64,000 nucleotides of DNA from Arthrobacter citreus (GTDB lineage Bacteria > Actinomycetota > Actinomycetes > Actinomycetales > Micrococcaceae): positions 434,001 through 498,000 of the forward strand of contig NZ_CP151657.1 of the NCBI RefSeq assembly GCF_038405225.1. The letters run 5' to 3'. This document shows positions 38,163 through 45,923 of the stretch, one piece after another. A model generated the notes under the pieces. That model was not told the DNA's origin. It saw nothing but the letters and a program-made list of their open reading frames with translations, and did not search any database. Within the stretch, counting starts at the first letter, position 1, and every line of letters starts with the position of its first letter. Both the position numbers and the translations under genes were made by a program.

Positions 38163-41100
38163 GTGTCTCCCTGACCGAAACGCTTCCCCCCGAAGTTCCG
38201 CAGCCGCCGCGCTATTCCGCCCGGGAGCTGGCGGAAATGCTGCACACCGACCCGGCCAATCCCGTGCAGTACCCCACCAAAGACCAGATTGGCATCATCG
38301 AGGCACCCCTTCAGCCGCTGCTGGTGATCGCCGGCGCCGGTTCCGGCAAAACCAAAACCATGGCGGACCGGGTTGTCTGGCTCGTGGCCAACCAGCTGGT
38401 GCGTCCGGAGCAGATCCTCGGCGTGACCTTCACCCGCAAGGCCGCCGGCGAACTGGACTCCCGGATCCGGCAACGCCTGGATTTGCTGTACCGGGTCCAG
38501 GCCGCGGGCACCGCGGACCCCGGCCTCATTCCGCCGGGAAGCGGACCGGATGTCACCGAGGACGCCCGGCTGGATCCCGCCGTCTCCACCTACCATTCCT
38601 ACGCCAACGGCATCGTCAATGATTACGGACTGCGCCTGGGGGTGGAACGGGATTCCGTGATGCTCGGGGGAGCCCAGTCCTGGCAGCTCGCCACTGAAGT
38701 GGTGGAGGCCTACGCCGGAGACTTTGAGCATTTCACCGCCGCAAAGTCGACACTGGTCAACGGAGTCCTGCAGATGGCCGGTGAATGTGCCGAACACCTG
38801 ACCAGTCCGGCGAAGGTCCGGGAGAACCTTGTTGAACACCTCCAAGCGGTGAGCAGTTTGCCGTACCTGGCGGGCAAGCCCAAGGCTGCCACTGCCGCCG
38901 TGCAGAAACTGCTGGACCGGCTGCGCACCCGGATCTCCGTCACCGAACTTGTCGAGGCCTACCGCCGGGCGAAGTTCGAACGCCGGCAGCTGGATTTCGG
39001 CGACCTTGTGGAAATGGCCGCCACCATCGCCGAAACCATCCCCGAAGCGGTGGAAATGGAGCGGGCCAAGTACAAGGTGGTGCTGCTGGATGAATTCCAG
39101 GACACCTCGCACGCCCAAATGGTGCTCTTCTCCCAGCTCTTCGGTGACGGCCGTGCCGTAACGGCCGTGGGAGACCCGCACCAGTCCATCTACGGATTCC
39201 GCGGCGCCTCCGCCGGTCAGCTGGGGACTTTCCGCGACCAGTTCCCGCTGTTCCTGCCGGACGGCTCCCGTGCCCTGGCGCCGGTTGCCAACCTTTCCGT
39301 CGCCTGGCGCAATTCAACGTCCATCCTGGCCGCCGCCAACACCGTTTCCGCGCCGCTGAACAGCACCGCGCCGTGGCTGACCCGCCAGCGGCTGCCGCAC
39401 GTTCCCGAGCTGCAGGCCAAACCCAAGGCGCCGGTGGGGGAAGTCCTGCTCGGCCGTTACCTGACGGATGTATCGGTTCCCCCGGAAGGCGGGGCCGAGG
39501 GCGTTGTGGGCGAGGCCGACGCCGTGGCGGATCAGGTGCAGCGGTACCGGAACCCGCGGCCCGGGTGGCGCGGCTTTGAAACGGACGACGCCGGACGGCC
39601 GCTGCAGCCCACCGTGGCCGTCCTGTGCCGCGGACGCAAACAGTTCGGGCCAATCCGGGAGGCGCTGGAAGCGCGAGGCATTCCGGTGCAGATTGTCGGC
39701 CTCGGCGGGCTGCTGTCCACCCCGGAAGTGGTGGACGTGCTGGCAGTCCTCCGGGTCCTCGGAGACCCGGGCCGTTCGGATTCCATGCTGCGGATCCTGG
39801 CAGGCGCGCGCTGGCGCATCGGCCCGGCGGACCTGATGGCCCTGGCCGACTGGTCACGGCATCTGGTCCGGGTCCGTGAGCGCGCGGTCTCCGTGGCCGA
39901 CGCCGCCAATGTCCACCGGCCGGATGAGCAGCAGGACGGCTCCGAAACGGTTGTCGAGGCGGACATGGCCGAGGCCGGGTCGCTGGTGGAAGCCGTTGAC
40001 TCCCTGCCGCGTCCGGAGTGGGTTTCCAGCTCCGGACGGTCCCTGTCAGTGGAAGGGCTGCGCCGGCTGAAGCTGCTGCGCGATGAGCTGAGGGACCTGC
40101 GCAGCTACGTGGGCGAAGACCTCACCACGCTCATCGGCGAAGTCGAGCGCCGCATCCTGCTCGATATCGAAGTGGCGGCAAAGCCCGGCGTCTCCATCCA
40201 TGAGTCGCGCCGGAACCTTGACGCCTTCATCGACGCCGCGGCCACGTTCAGCTCCTCCAGCGAACGGGTGGACCTCACGGCCTTCCTGGCCTGGCTTGAG
40301 GCCGCGAACGATGAGGAAAACGGACTCCCCGTTACCCAGCTGGAGGCCAGCCGCGAAGCAGTGCAGCTGTTGACCGTCCATGCGTCCAAGGGGCTGGAGT
40401 GGGACGTCGTGGTGGTTCCGGGCCTGAACGAGGGGCAGTTCCCCAACGACCGTGATTCCCGGTGGAGCAGCGGAGAGGGCTCCATTCCCTGGCCGCTGCG
40501 CGGCGATGCTCCCGACCTGCCGCAGTGGGACTGGGAACAGGAGGACCAGAAGGGCTGGGTGGACAGCGAGAAGCTCTTCAGTGAGGACGCGCGCGGGCAT
40601 GCCGAGCGCGAGGAACGCCGTTTGGCCTACGTGGCCTTTACCCGCGCCAAGTACGTGCTGATCTGCACGTCAAGCGTATGGGGCGGCGGACGGTCCAAGC
40701 CGACGGCGGTCTCCCGCTATCTGCAGGATCTTTACGACCTGGGTGCAGCGGGCGCCCCGGGTTTCACTCTGCTGTCCTGGGTACAGCCGGATGAGGAGGG
40801 CGATACCAACCCGGCAAATGCCGACATCCGCCGGGAACGCTGGCCCATCGATCCGCTGGGGAACCGGCGCGGATCGATGGAAGCGGCAGCGGCGGCCGTG
40901 CTGGACGCCGCAGCCCGCCAGGCCGGCCGTGTCGGCCAGGCGGAAATCGACATCCTGACCGGTGCCGGGGACCTGGCGGAGGAACCTCCGCGGGAGTCTT
41001 CACCTTCCGTTTTTGAACCCACCCGGTGGGCCCGCGAAGTGGAGCTTGTCCTGGCACGCCACCGCCCGCCGAATCAGGTGGTGGAGGTCGAACTGCCGGC

Positions 41101-41692
41101 GCACATCTCTGCGTCACTGCTGGTGGACCTCAAGGACGATCCTGATGAAGTCACGCGCCAGCTGCGGCGTCCGGTTCCGCGGGAGCCGGGCATGGCCGCC
41201 CGCAAGGGCACGGCCTTCCACGCCTGGGTGGAGGAGTTCTTCGGCACCAGCGGAATGTTGGACATTGACGAGCACCCCGGCGCAGCGGATGCCTACGTGG
41301 ACGAGGCTTACCAACTCGAGGACATGATCGCCACCTTTGAGTCATCACCCTGGGCACAGCGCACTCCGGCCTTCATCGAAGTGCCGGTGGAGACCCGGGT
41401 GGACGCCGTAGTGGTGCGCGGCCGCATTGACGCCGTGTTCCAGGACCCCGACGGCACCTGGGACTTGATCGACTGGAAAACCGGGGCTCCGCCGTCCAGG
41501 GACAAGCTGGAAATCCGGGCCGTGCAGCTGGCGGTCTACCGCCTGGCCTGGGCGCGGCTGAAGCAGGTGCCGTTGGAGAAGGTCAACGCCGCGTTCTACT
41601 ACGTGGCGGCGGACAAGCTGATCCGGCCGTTCAATCTGCTGGGCGAGAAGGAGCTCGAGGACATCATCCGGACGGCGAATTCTCCGTCCTAG
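38159..41692 (+). CDS. adnB: AdnB-like helicase-nuclease subunit
   Basis: The second AdnAB subunit; in mycobacteria it is the main DNA-dependent motor. The 1177-residue protein has Walker A AGAGSGKTKTM at about 58-68, VTFTRKAAGEL (Ia), VVLLDEFQDTSHAQM (II, near 306-320), GDPHQSIYGFRGA (III), VHASKGLEWDVVVV (V) and YVAFTRAKYVLI (VI). The C-terminal nuclease is shown by RGRIDAVFQDPDG, LIDWKTGAP (near 1103) and QLAVYRLAW. The start at 38159 overlaps the adnA stop; an upstream in-frame start lies inside adnA. Expected to form a heterodimer with AdnA, replacing RecBCD or AddAB. Confidence 0.9.
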   Translation: MSVSLTETLPPEVPQPPRYSARELAEMLHTDPANPVQYPTKDQIGIIEAPLQPLLVIAGAGSGKTKTMADRVVWLVANQLVRPEQILGVTFTRKAAGELDSRIRQRLDLLYRVQAAGTADPGLIPPGSGPDVTEDARLDPAVSTYHSYANGIVNDYGLRLGVERDSVMLGGAQSWQLATEVVEAYAGDFEHFTAAKSTLVNGVLQMAGECAEHLTSPAKVRENLVEHLQAVSSLPYLAGKPKAATAAVQKLLDRLRTRISVTELVEAYRRAKFERRQLDFGDLVEMAATIAETIPEAVEMERAKYKVVLLDEFQDTSHAQMVLFSQLFGDGRAVTAVGDPHQSIYGFRGASAGQLGTFRDQFPLFLPDGSRALAPVANLSVAWRNSTSILAAANTVSAPLNSTAPWLTRQRLPHVPELQAKPKAPVGEVLLGRYLTDVSVPPEGGAEGVVGEADAVADQVQRYRNPRPGWRGFETDDAGRPLQPTVAVLCRGRKQFGPIREALEARGIPVQIVGLGGLLSTPEVVDVLAVLRVLGDPGRSDSMLRILAGARWRIGPADLMALADWSRHLVRVRERAVSVADAANVHRPDEQQDGSETVVEADMAEAGSLVEAVDSLPRPEWVSSSGRSLSVEGLRRLKLLRDELRDLRSYVGEDLTTLIGEVERRILLDIEVAAKPGVSIHESRRNLDAFIDAAATFSSSSERVDLTAFLAWLEAANDEENGLPVTQLEASREAVQLLTVHASKGLEWDVVVVPGLNEGQFPNDRDSRWSSGEGSIPWPLRGDAPDLPQWDWEQEDQKGWVDSEKLFSEDARGHAEREERRLAYVAFTRAKYVLICTSSVWGGGRSKPTAVSRYLQDLYDLGAAGAPGFTLLSWVQPDEEGDTNPANADIRRERWPIDPLGNRRGSMEAAAAAVLDAAARQAGRVGQAEIDILTGAGDLAEEPPRESSPSVFEPTRWAREVELVLARHRPPNQVVEVELPAHISASLLVDLKDDPDEVTRQLRRPVPREPGMAARKGTAFHAWVEEFFGTSGMLDIDEHPGAADAYVDEAYQLEDMIATFESSPWAQRTPAFIEVPVETRVDAVVVRGRIDAVFQDPDGTWDLIDWKTGAPPSRDKLEIRAVQLAVYRLAWARLKQVPLEKVNAAFYYVAADKLIRPFNLLGEKELEDIIRTANSPS

Positions 41693-41834
41693 CGCACCGA
41701 ACCCCCTGCCCGGAACCCAGACAGGTAGTTGGCCAGAAAAGTCGGGTATTTGAGGTGTCAGAAAAGGGATCTTTTGGGCTTTTTGAGGCTCTTTTCCCGG
41801 CGGAAATGTCAGAGGCAGGTGAAAGCCTGAAGGC

Positions 41835-43432
41835 ATGGATCAGCCCAGGACTTTTCCCGGCCGCTCGGTTTTCCACGCTGTACCGGTTCCCGCTGCCGGT
41901 GTCTCTTCTGCTGATGTTTCCGCCCGCCCCGATACCTCGCCTGCTCCGGACGGCTTTCCTGCTCTTTACGGCCCTCCTGGTCCGGGGGACGCTGCCGGTT
42001 TCTCAGGCACGTTGGTCCTGCAGGGCGCGGACGGGCTGGATGAGGAGACCGCCGGTATTGTGCTCTCCCGCCTGGATCATCTGATCCGGTGGGCGCAGGC
42101 CCAGCAGGCCAAAGTCCTGCACAGGATGGAAAACATCTTCCAAAACGAGATGCACTTCCCGTCCGGAAAGCCTGACAACGGGATGGCCTTCAGCCTTGCG
42201 GCGTCCGAGGCAGCTACGATCCTTTGCCTGCCGGATACTGCAGGGCAGCGGCTCATGTCCGAGGCGGGGAGTCTCTGCAAGGCGTACTCGGCGACCCTGG
42301 CCCGGCTCGAGAAGGGCACAGTCGGCTACAACCATGCTCAGACCGTGTTGGACCAAACTCAGGGCATTGAGCTCGAAGAGCTCCCGGCTTTCGAAGCGAA
42401 ACTGCTGGATGTTGCAGAAGGCCAGACCCCGGCTCAGTTCCGGGTGGGGGCACGGAGGCTGCGGGAAAACCAGTATCCGCAGAGCATCGTCGGGCGCCAG
42501 CTGACCGCGTTTGGAAAGCGGAAGGTCTGTTTGGAGCCCGCGGCGGACGGAATGTCGTGGCTTTCGGCGTTCCTTCCGGCGGAGAATGCGCAGGCGATCT
42601 TCACTCAGTTGAGCAGAGCCGCCCGGGGTGAGCAGGCCGACGGTGATCCCCGCAGGGTGGACGAGCTGCGGGCGGACATCCTCTCGGATCTGCTGTTGTC
42701 CGGCGGAGGTGCCTCATCCAGCGCCGGCGGCCCATCGGGTATGGGGCGAGTCGGACGCAAGGGCACATCCGACAACGGAACCAGCTGTGGCAGTGACGCC
42801 AGAGCCGACGCCCGGGCCAGAGCGAAGGCCCGACGGAGATCCTGGTGCTGATCAGCGCCGAAACCCTCGTCGGCGCCGATGACCAACCTGCCGAGCTGCT
42901 TGGCTACGGGCCGATCAGTCCGCAAACAGCCCGCCGAATGGCCCGCGAGGCCATGAAGTGGACTCCCGTGGAGAGGGATCCTGACACCGAGGAAATCCTG
43001 CGGGTTGGGCGCCGGAGGAAAGTTCCGTCAGGACTGCAGCGCTGGCAAAGAGCCCGGGACGGGACCTGCCGTTTTCCTGGGTGCCGGACCAACGCGGTGA
43101 TATCCGAGATTGAACACACCAAACCCTGGGTTCAAGGTGGAGCCACGGATCATGACAACCTTGAACATCTGTGCCGGCGGCACCACATGTTCAAGACGCA
43201 GGGATTCTGGAAGGCATGCCAGCCGGTGGCCGGGATCATCGAATGGACATCCCCGGGAGGACGGATATACCGCACCGAACCGCATCTGGAACTTGCCCCG
43301 GTCATGTATGAGGGTCGTACGGATGGCGTCGGGGAGCGCCCCGGTCCAGGGCCGACGCACACGGCCCCGGCCACAGATACAAGGGCGGGCAGCAGTTCGG
43401 ATGACTACGGGGGAGATCCGCCGCCGTTCTAG
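41835..43432 (+). pseudogene. DUF222 (13E12 repeat)-HNH endonuclease gene split by a frameshift
   Basis: Two overlapping frames together encode a typical DUF222-HNH protein. The first (41835-42851, 338 residues) holds the helical DUF222 region, including ATLARLEKGTVGYNHAQTVL. It then derails into DARADARARAKARRRSWC and stops. The second (open from 42797, ending 43432) begins GPTEILVLISAETLVG and continues with GYGPISPQTARRMAREAM and the HNH fold: CRFPGC, EIEHTKPW, DNLEHLCRRHHMFK. The shift needed is -1, somewhere between 42797 and 42851, in a GC-rich stretch with GCC/GAC repeats. It may be a broken gene, a sequencing error or a slippage site. The family occurs in many copies in actinobacteria; its biological role is unsettled. 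Confidence 0.75.
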
Positions 43433-43501
43433 GAGATTCTCCTGCGCGGTTGGGCTCAGCCGGTTACGCGGGGTAACGGCGGCATGACGATTAAACGACA
43501 T

Positions 43502-43560
43502 GAAAGACCTCCGGTTCGGCGGATGTTCTCAACAAACACCACCTCATCCGGAGGTCTTTC
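43502..43560. terminator. Long-looped inverted repeat, probable bidirectional terminator
   Basis: GAAAGACCTCCGG (43502-43514) pairs perfectly with CCGGAGGTCTTTC (43548-43560) across 33 bases. It lies between the convergent HNH and ABC-permease genes and offers T-rich ends in both directions. The loop is longer than usual for an intrinsic terminator. Confidence 0.55.
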
Positions 43561-43609
43561 TATGCAACTCAGGTGCGCAGCCCGTTCCAAGCGTCTGCGG
43601 CCAATAGCG

Positions 43610-44299
43610 CTACGGCACTGCCCGCCGCAGTGTTCCGTACGATCCGGCGGCCAACGCCACTCCGCCCAGCAGCAGCCAGCCGGTGAGGGCGAGCGGCGTC
43701 AGCTGGACGAACCATGCTCCCACCGCTGCCCAGGACTCCGTCCAGGTCGCGGACGCCACGGCGGCCAGCAGAATCAGGGCAAACGCGACAAATGCGGCAA
43801 CCAGGCCGCCGGCGCGCCACCGCTTGTAAACGGTCGCGAACCAGAAACCGAACATGAACAGCAGGGTCGACAGCGCGAAGTACAGCAGGATTTGCGTGTA
43901 CCACGCAGCCTCCGCTATCCACGGCAGGGCGAAGATGTGGGCGTTCAGTCCCCAGCCGCCGGTGGCTTCCTCCACCAGGCCGAGCAGCCAGTAGAGCATG
44001 CCCAGGCCAAGGGCCATCACCGCGAAGAGGCCCAGCGTGCCCAGGTAGAAGGAGCGGCGGCTGACACTCATTGCCTGCGAGAAGGGGAAGGTCAGGGTCA
44101 GCGCTTGAACCCCGATGCCCAGGAAATACCACATCACGGCTTGGCCGGAAAATGCCAGATTGGGTGCCCCGCTGTCGGGAATGATCGCGATGATGGCCAG
44201 GGCAATCAGGGTGGAGGAGACAAGGATGATTGCCGGTATTCCCAGATAGATCCATTTGTTGAGCAGCTGCATGCGCGCCACTGCCAGCGGCCGGTTCAT
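43610..44299 (-). CDS. ABC transporter permease (ABC-2-like, YtrC/D type)
   Basis: Integral membrane protein of 229 residues with six hydrophobic spans, for example LGIPAIILVSSTLIALAIIA and AVMWYFLGIGVQALTLTF. No further domain is seen. It is the membrane partner of the ATPase encoded upstream, with a 4-base overlap (ATGA). In Bacillus the ytr operon has the same GntR-ATPase-permease order and answers cell-wall antibiotics. By analogy this could be a drug- or envelope-stress exporter, but the substrate is unknown. Confidence 0.8.
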   Translation of the reverse strand: MNRPLAVARMQLLNKWIYLGIPAIILVSSTLIALAIIAIIPDSGAPNLAFSGQAVMWYFLGIGVQALTLTFPFSQAMSVSRRSFYLGTLGLFAVMALGLGMLYWLLGLVEEATGGWGLNAHIFALPWIAEAAWYTQILLYFALSTLLFMFGFWFATVYKRWRAGGLVAAFVAFALILLAAVASATWTESWAAVGAWFVQLTPLALTGWLLLGGVALAAGSYGTLRRAVP

Positions 44300-45225
44300 T
44301 GCAGTACCTCCAGATCGGTGTCGTTGTTCGCAGGCGCGGAGCCGTAGGCTTCGTTGGCCTTGAGGGTCCGCCGGATAATCAGCTGCTGCAGGGAAACCGG
44401 AGCAAGCTCCAGGCCGAGGCTGCGTGCAAGTGCCCGGTCGTCGTCGGACAGCGGGGTGTCCACCGTGAGGGAACTCAGTGCTCCCAGGCCCTCCCGGTGC
44501 AGCACCGGACGGCCGCCCACAAACTTTTCCACGGCGGCGGAGGAGCCGGCGACGGCAAAGGCGGAGCCGGTGATGGCGTCCACTTCGTCATCCATGACAA
44601 TGCGTCCGTGGTCGATGACGATCACGTGTTCGAGCAGGTTCGCCACCTCATCAATCAGGTGCGAGGAAAGAATGATGGTGCGGGGATGATCGGCAAAGTC
44701 GGTCAGCAGGCGGTCATAGAACAGCTGCCGCGCAACGGCGTCCAGGCCCAGATATGGCTCATCAAAGAAGGTCAGTTCCGCCCGGGACGCCAAACCGATG
44801 ATGACGCCCACCGCCGACAGCTGACCGCGGGAGAGTTTCTTGATCCGGTGCTTCTTCGGGTTCGGCAGCTGAAAATCCTCCAGCAGCGTCTGTGCCAGTT
44901 CCTTGTTCCAGTGGGGAAAGAAGAAGGCCGCAGCATCGAGGGCGTTGCGGATGGTGAAGTCGTCCGGGTACTTCTGTGATTCCCGGACAAAGCAGAGACG
45001 GGACAGCACCTGTTCATTTTCGAACGGGTGGGCTCCGAAGACCCGCACGTCTCCGGAGCTGGCAAATTCCTGTGCGGTGAGGATGGACATCAGTGTTGTC
45101 TTGCCGGCTCCGTTGCGGCCAAGCAGTCCGTAGATCCGGTTGGCCCCGACGTTCAGGTTTATGTCGTCCAGGGCCAGCTGGTCGCGATAGCGGCGCGTCA
45201 GTCCGCGGGTTTCGATGACGTTCAT
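44296..45225 (-). CDS. ABC transporter ATP-binding protein (YtrB-like)
   Basis: ATPase of 309 residues. Walker A is GLLGRNGAGKTT at about 33-44; the signature is a variant, LSRGQLSAVGVII instead of LSGGQ; Walker B is LTFFDEPYLGLD near 165 and the H loop is ILSSHLIDEVANLLEHV. After about residue 215 a C-terminal region of about 90 residues follows, as in YtrB-type subunits. It overlaps both neighbours by 4 bases (GntR upstream, permease downstream), so the three are made together. Confidence 0.88.
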   Translation of the reverse strand: MNVIETRGLTRRYRDQLALDDINLNVGANRIYGLLGRNGAGKTTLMSILTAQEFASSGDVRVFGAHPFENEQVLSRLCFVRESQKYPDDFTIRNALDAAAFFFPHWNKELAQTLLEDFQLPNPKKHRIKKLSRGQLSAVGVIIGLASRAELTFFDEPYLGLDAVARQLFYDRLLTDFADHPRTIILSSHLIDEVANLLEHVIVIDHGRIVMDDEVDAITGSAFAVAGSSAAVEKFVGGRPVLHREGLGALSSLTVDTPLSDDDRALARSLGLELAPVSLQQLIIRRTLKANEAYGSAPANNDTDLEVLQ

Positions 45226-45608
45226 GGTGCCGGGGTCCCTTCATGTTCAGCGGCACTGCGACGGATGAGTTCGGTCAGTTCTTCCGCGCCGATTCCGAGT
45301 TTCCGTGCTTCATCGGCGACGGGTTGGACGTACTGGCGGTAAAACTGTTCCCGGCGCTTGGCCAGGACGACGGCGCGGGCGCCGGGAGCCACAAACATGC
45401 CGATTCCACGGCGTTTGTACAGCAGGCCCTCGTCAACCAGCAGATTGACGCCCTTGGCCGCCGTCGCGGGATTGATTCGGTAGAACGCGGCAATCTCGTT
45501 GGTGGAGGGCACCTGTCCCTCCTCCTGCAGCACACCGTCCAGGACATCCCCTTCGATGCGTTCAGCAATCTGCAGGAAGATGGGACGGCTGTCTTCAAAA
45601 GTACTCAC
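45222..45608 (-). CDS. GntR family regulator, YtrA subfamily
   Basis: A 128-residue repressor with an N-terminal winged helix (PIFLQIAERIEGDVLDG, then VPSTNEIAAFYRINPATAAK, about residues 8-60) and the short two-helix C-terminus of the YtrA group. I chose the GTG at 45608, giving VSTFEDSRPIFLQ as first residues; a TTG at 45647 gives a longer arginine-rich start with no ribosome site. Neither start has a clear ribosome site. It should repress its own ABC operon until an inducer arrives. Confidence 0.85.
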   Translation of the reverse strand: MSTFEDSRPIFLQIAERIEGDVLDGVLQEEGQVPSTNEIAAFYRINPATAAKGVNLLVDEGLLYKRRGIGMFVAPGARAVVLAKRREQFYRQYVQPVADEARKLGIGAEELTELIRRSAAEHEGTPAP

Positions 45609-45684
45609 GGTGTCGGCCTGTGGTTCACGTGGCGGTCTCCGTTTCAAGGACCGGGAACCGCCGTGTGCGGCCCTTCGGTCAGCT

Positions 45685-45734
45685 GGTTAGTTAGTTATGT
45701 AGGTAACCATAGGACCTAGCGGGCGATTGGGCAA
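45685..45734 (-). promoter_or_regulatory. Promoter and possible operator of the GntR-ABC operon
   Basis: On the minus strand TTGCCC (45729-45734) and TATGGT (45706-45711) are exactly 17 bases apart. Immediately downstream GGTTACC...GGTTA-type half-sites form an inverted pair, GGTTA (45685-45689, plus strand) and TAACC (45704-45708), enclosing TTAGTTAGTTA. This lies over the predicted transcription start, the right place for a YtrA-type operator. Confidence 0.5.
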
Positions 45735-45837
45735 GGAAGATGCGAAAGAGTTTTCAGGGAAGGGGGAAGGCCGCTTCCCGGGCACATGCCGGTCCACCAG
45801 GACGAGCGCGGACTGACGGGCCCGTACGGACGGACCG

Positions 45838-45865
45838 GCGCGTACTGACGGGCGCGTACTGACGG
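45838..45865. repeat. Perfect 14-bp tandem duplication
   Basis: GCGCGTACTGACGG occurs twice in direct succession (45838-45851, 45852-45865), with degenerate relatives just upstream (GCGGACTGACGGGCCCGTAC). It lies in the 315-base gap between the GntR operon start and the phosphotransferase gene, which otherwise holds the promoter above and a terminator. Confidence 0.85.
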
Positions 45866-45880
45866 GCGCTTAACGGAGAA

Positions 45881-45908
45881 AGGGCGGGGAAACAACGTTC
45901 CCCGCCCT
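45881..45908 (-). terminator. Terminator of the phosphotransferase gene
   Basis: AGGGCGGGGAA and its complement TTCCCCGCCCT enclose six bases, ending 15 bases after the stop codon on the minus strand. The following TTTCTCC is a weak T run. Confidence 0.75.
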
Positions 45909-45923
45909 GTCTGTGTTCGTACG

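Noticed and set aside
43110-43487. Frames overlapping the HNH part and running past it
   Set aside because: They are out-of-frame shadows of the HNH domain with no family resemblance.
41693-43609. The DUF222-HNH gene as part of an insertion element or intein
   Set aside because: There is no transposase, no terminal repeat pair around the gene and no interrupted host gene; this family is usually chromosomal and multi-copy.
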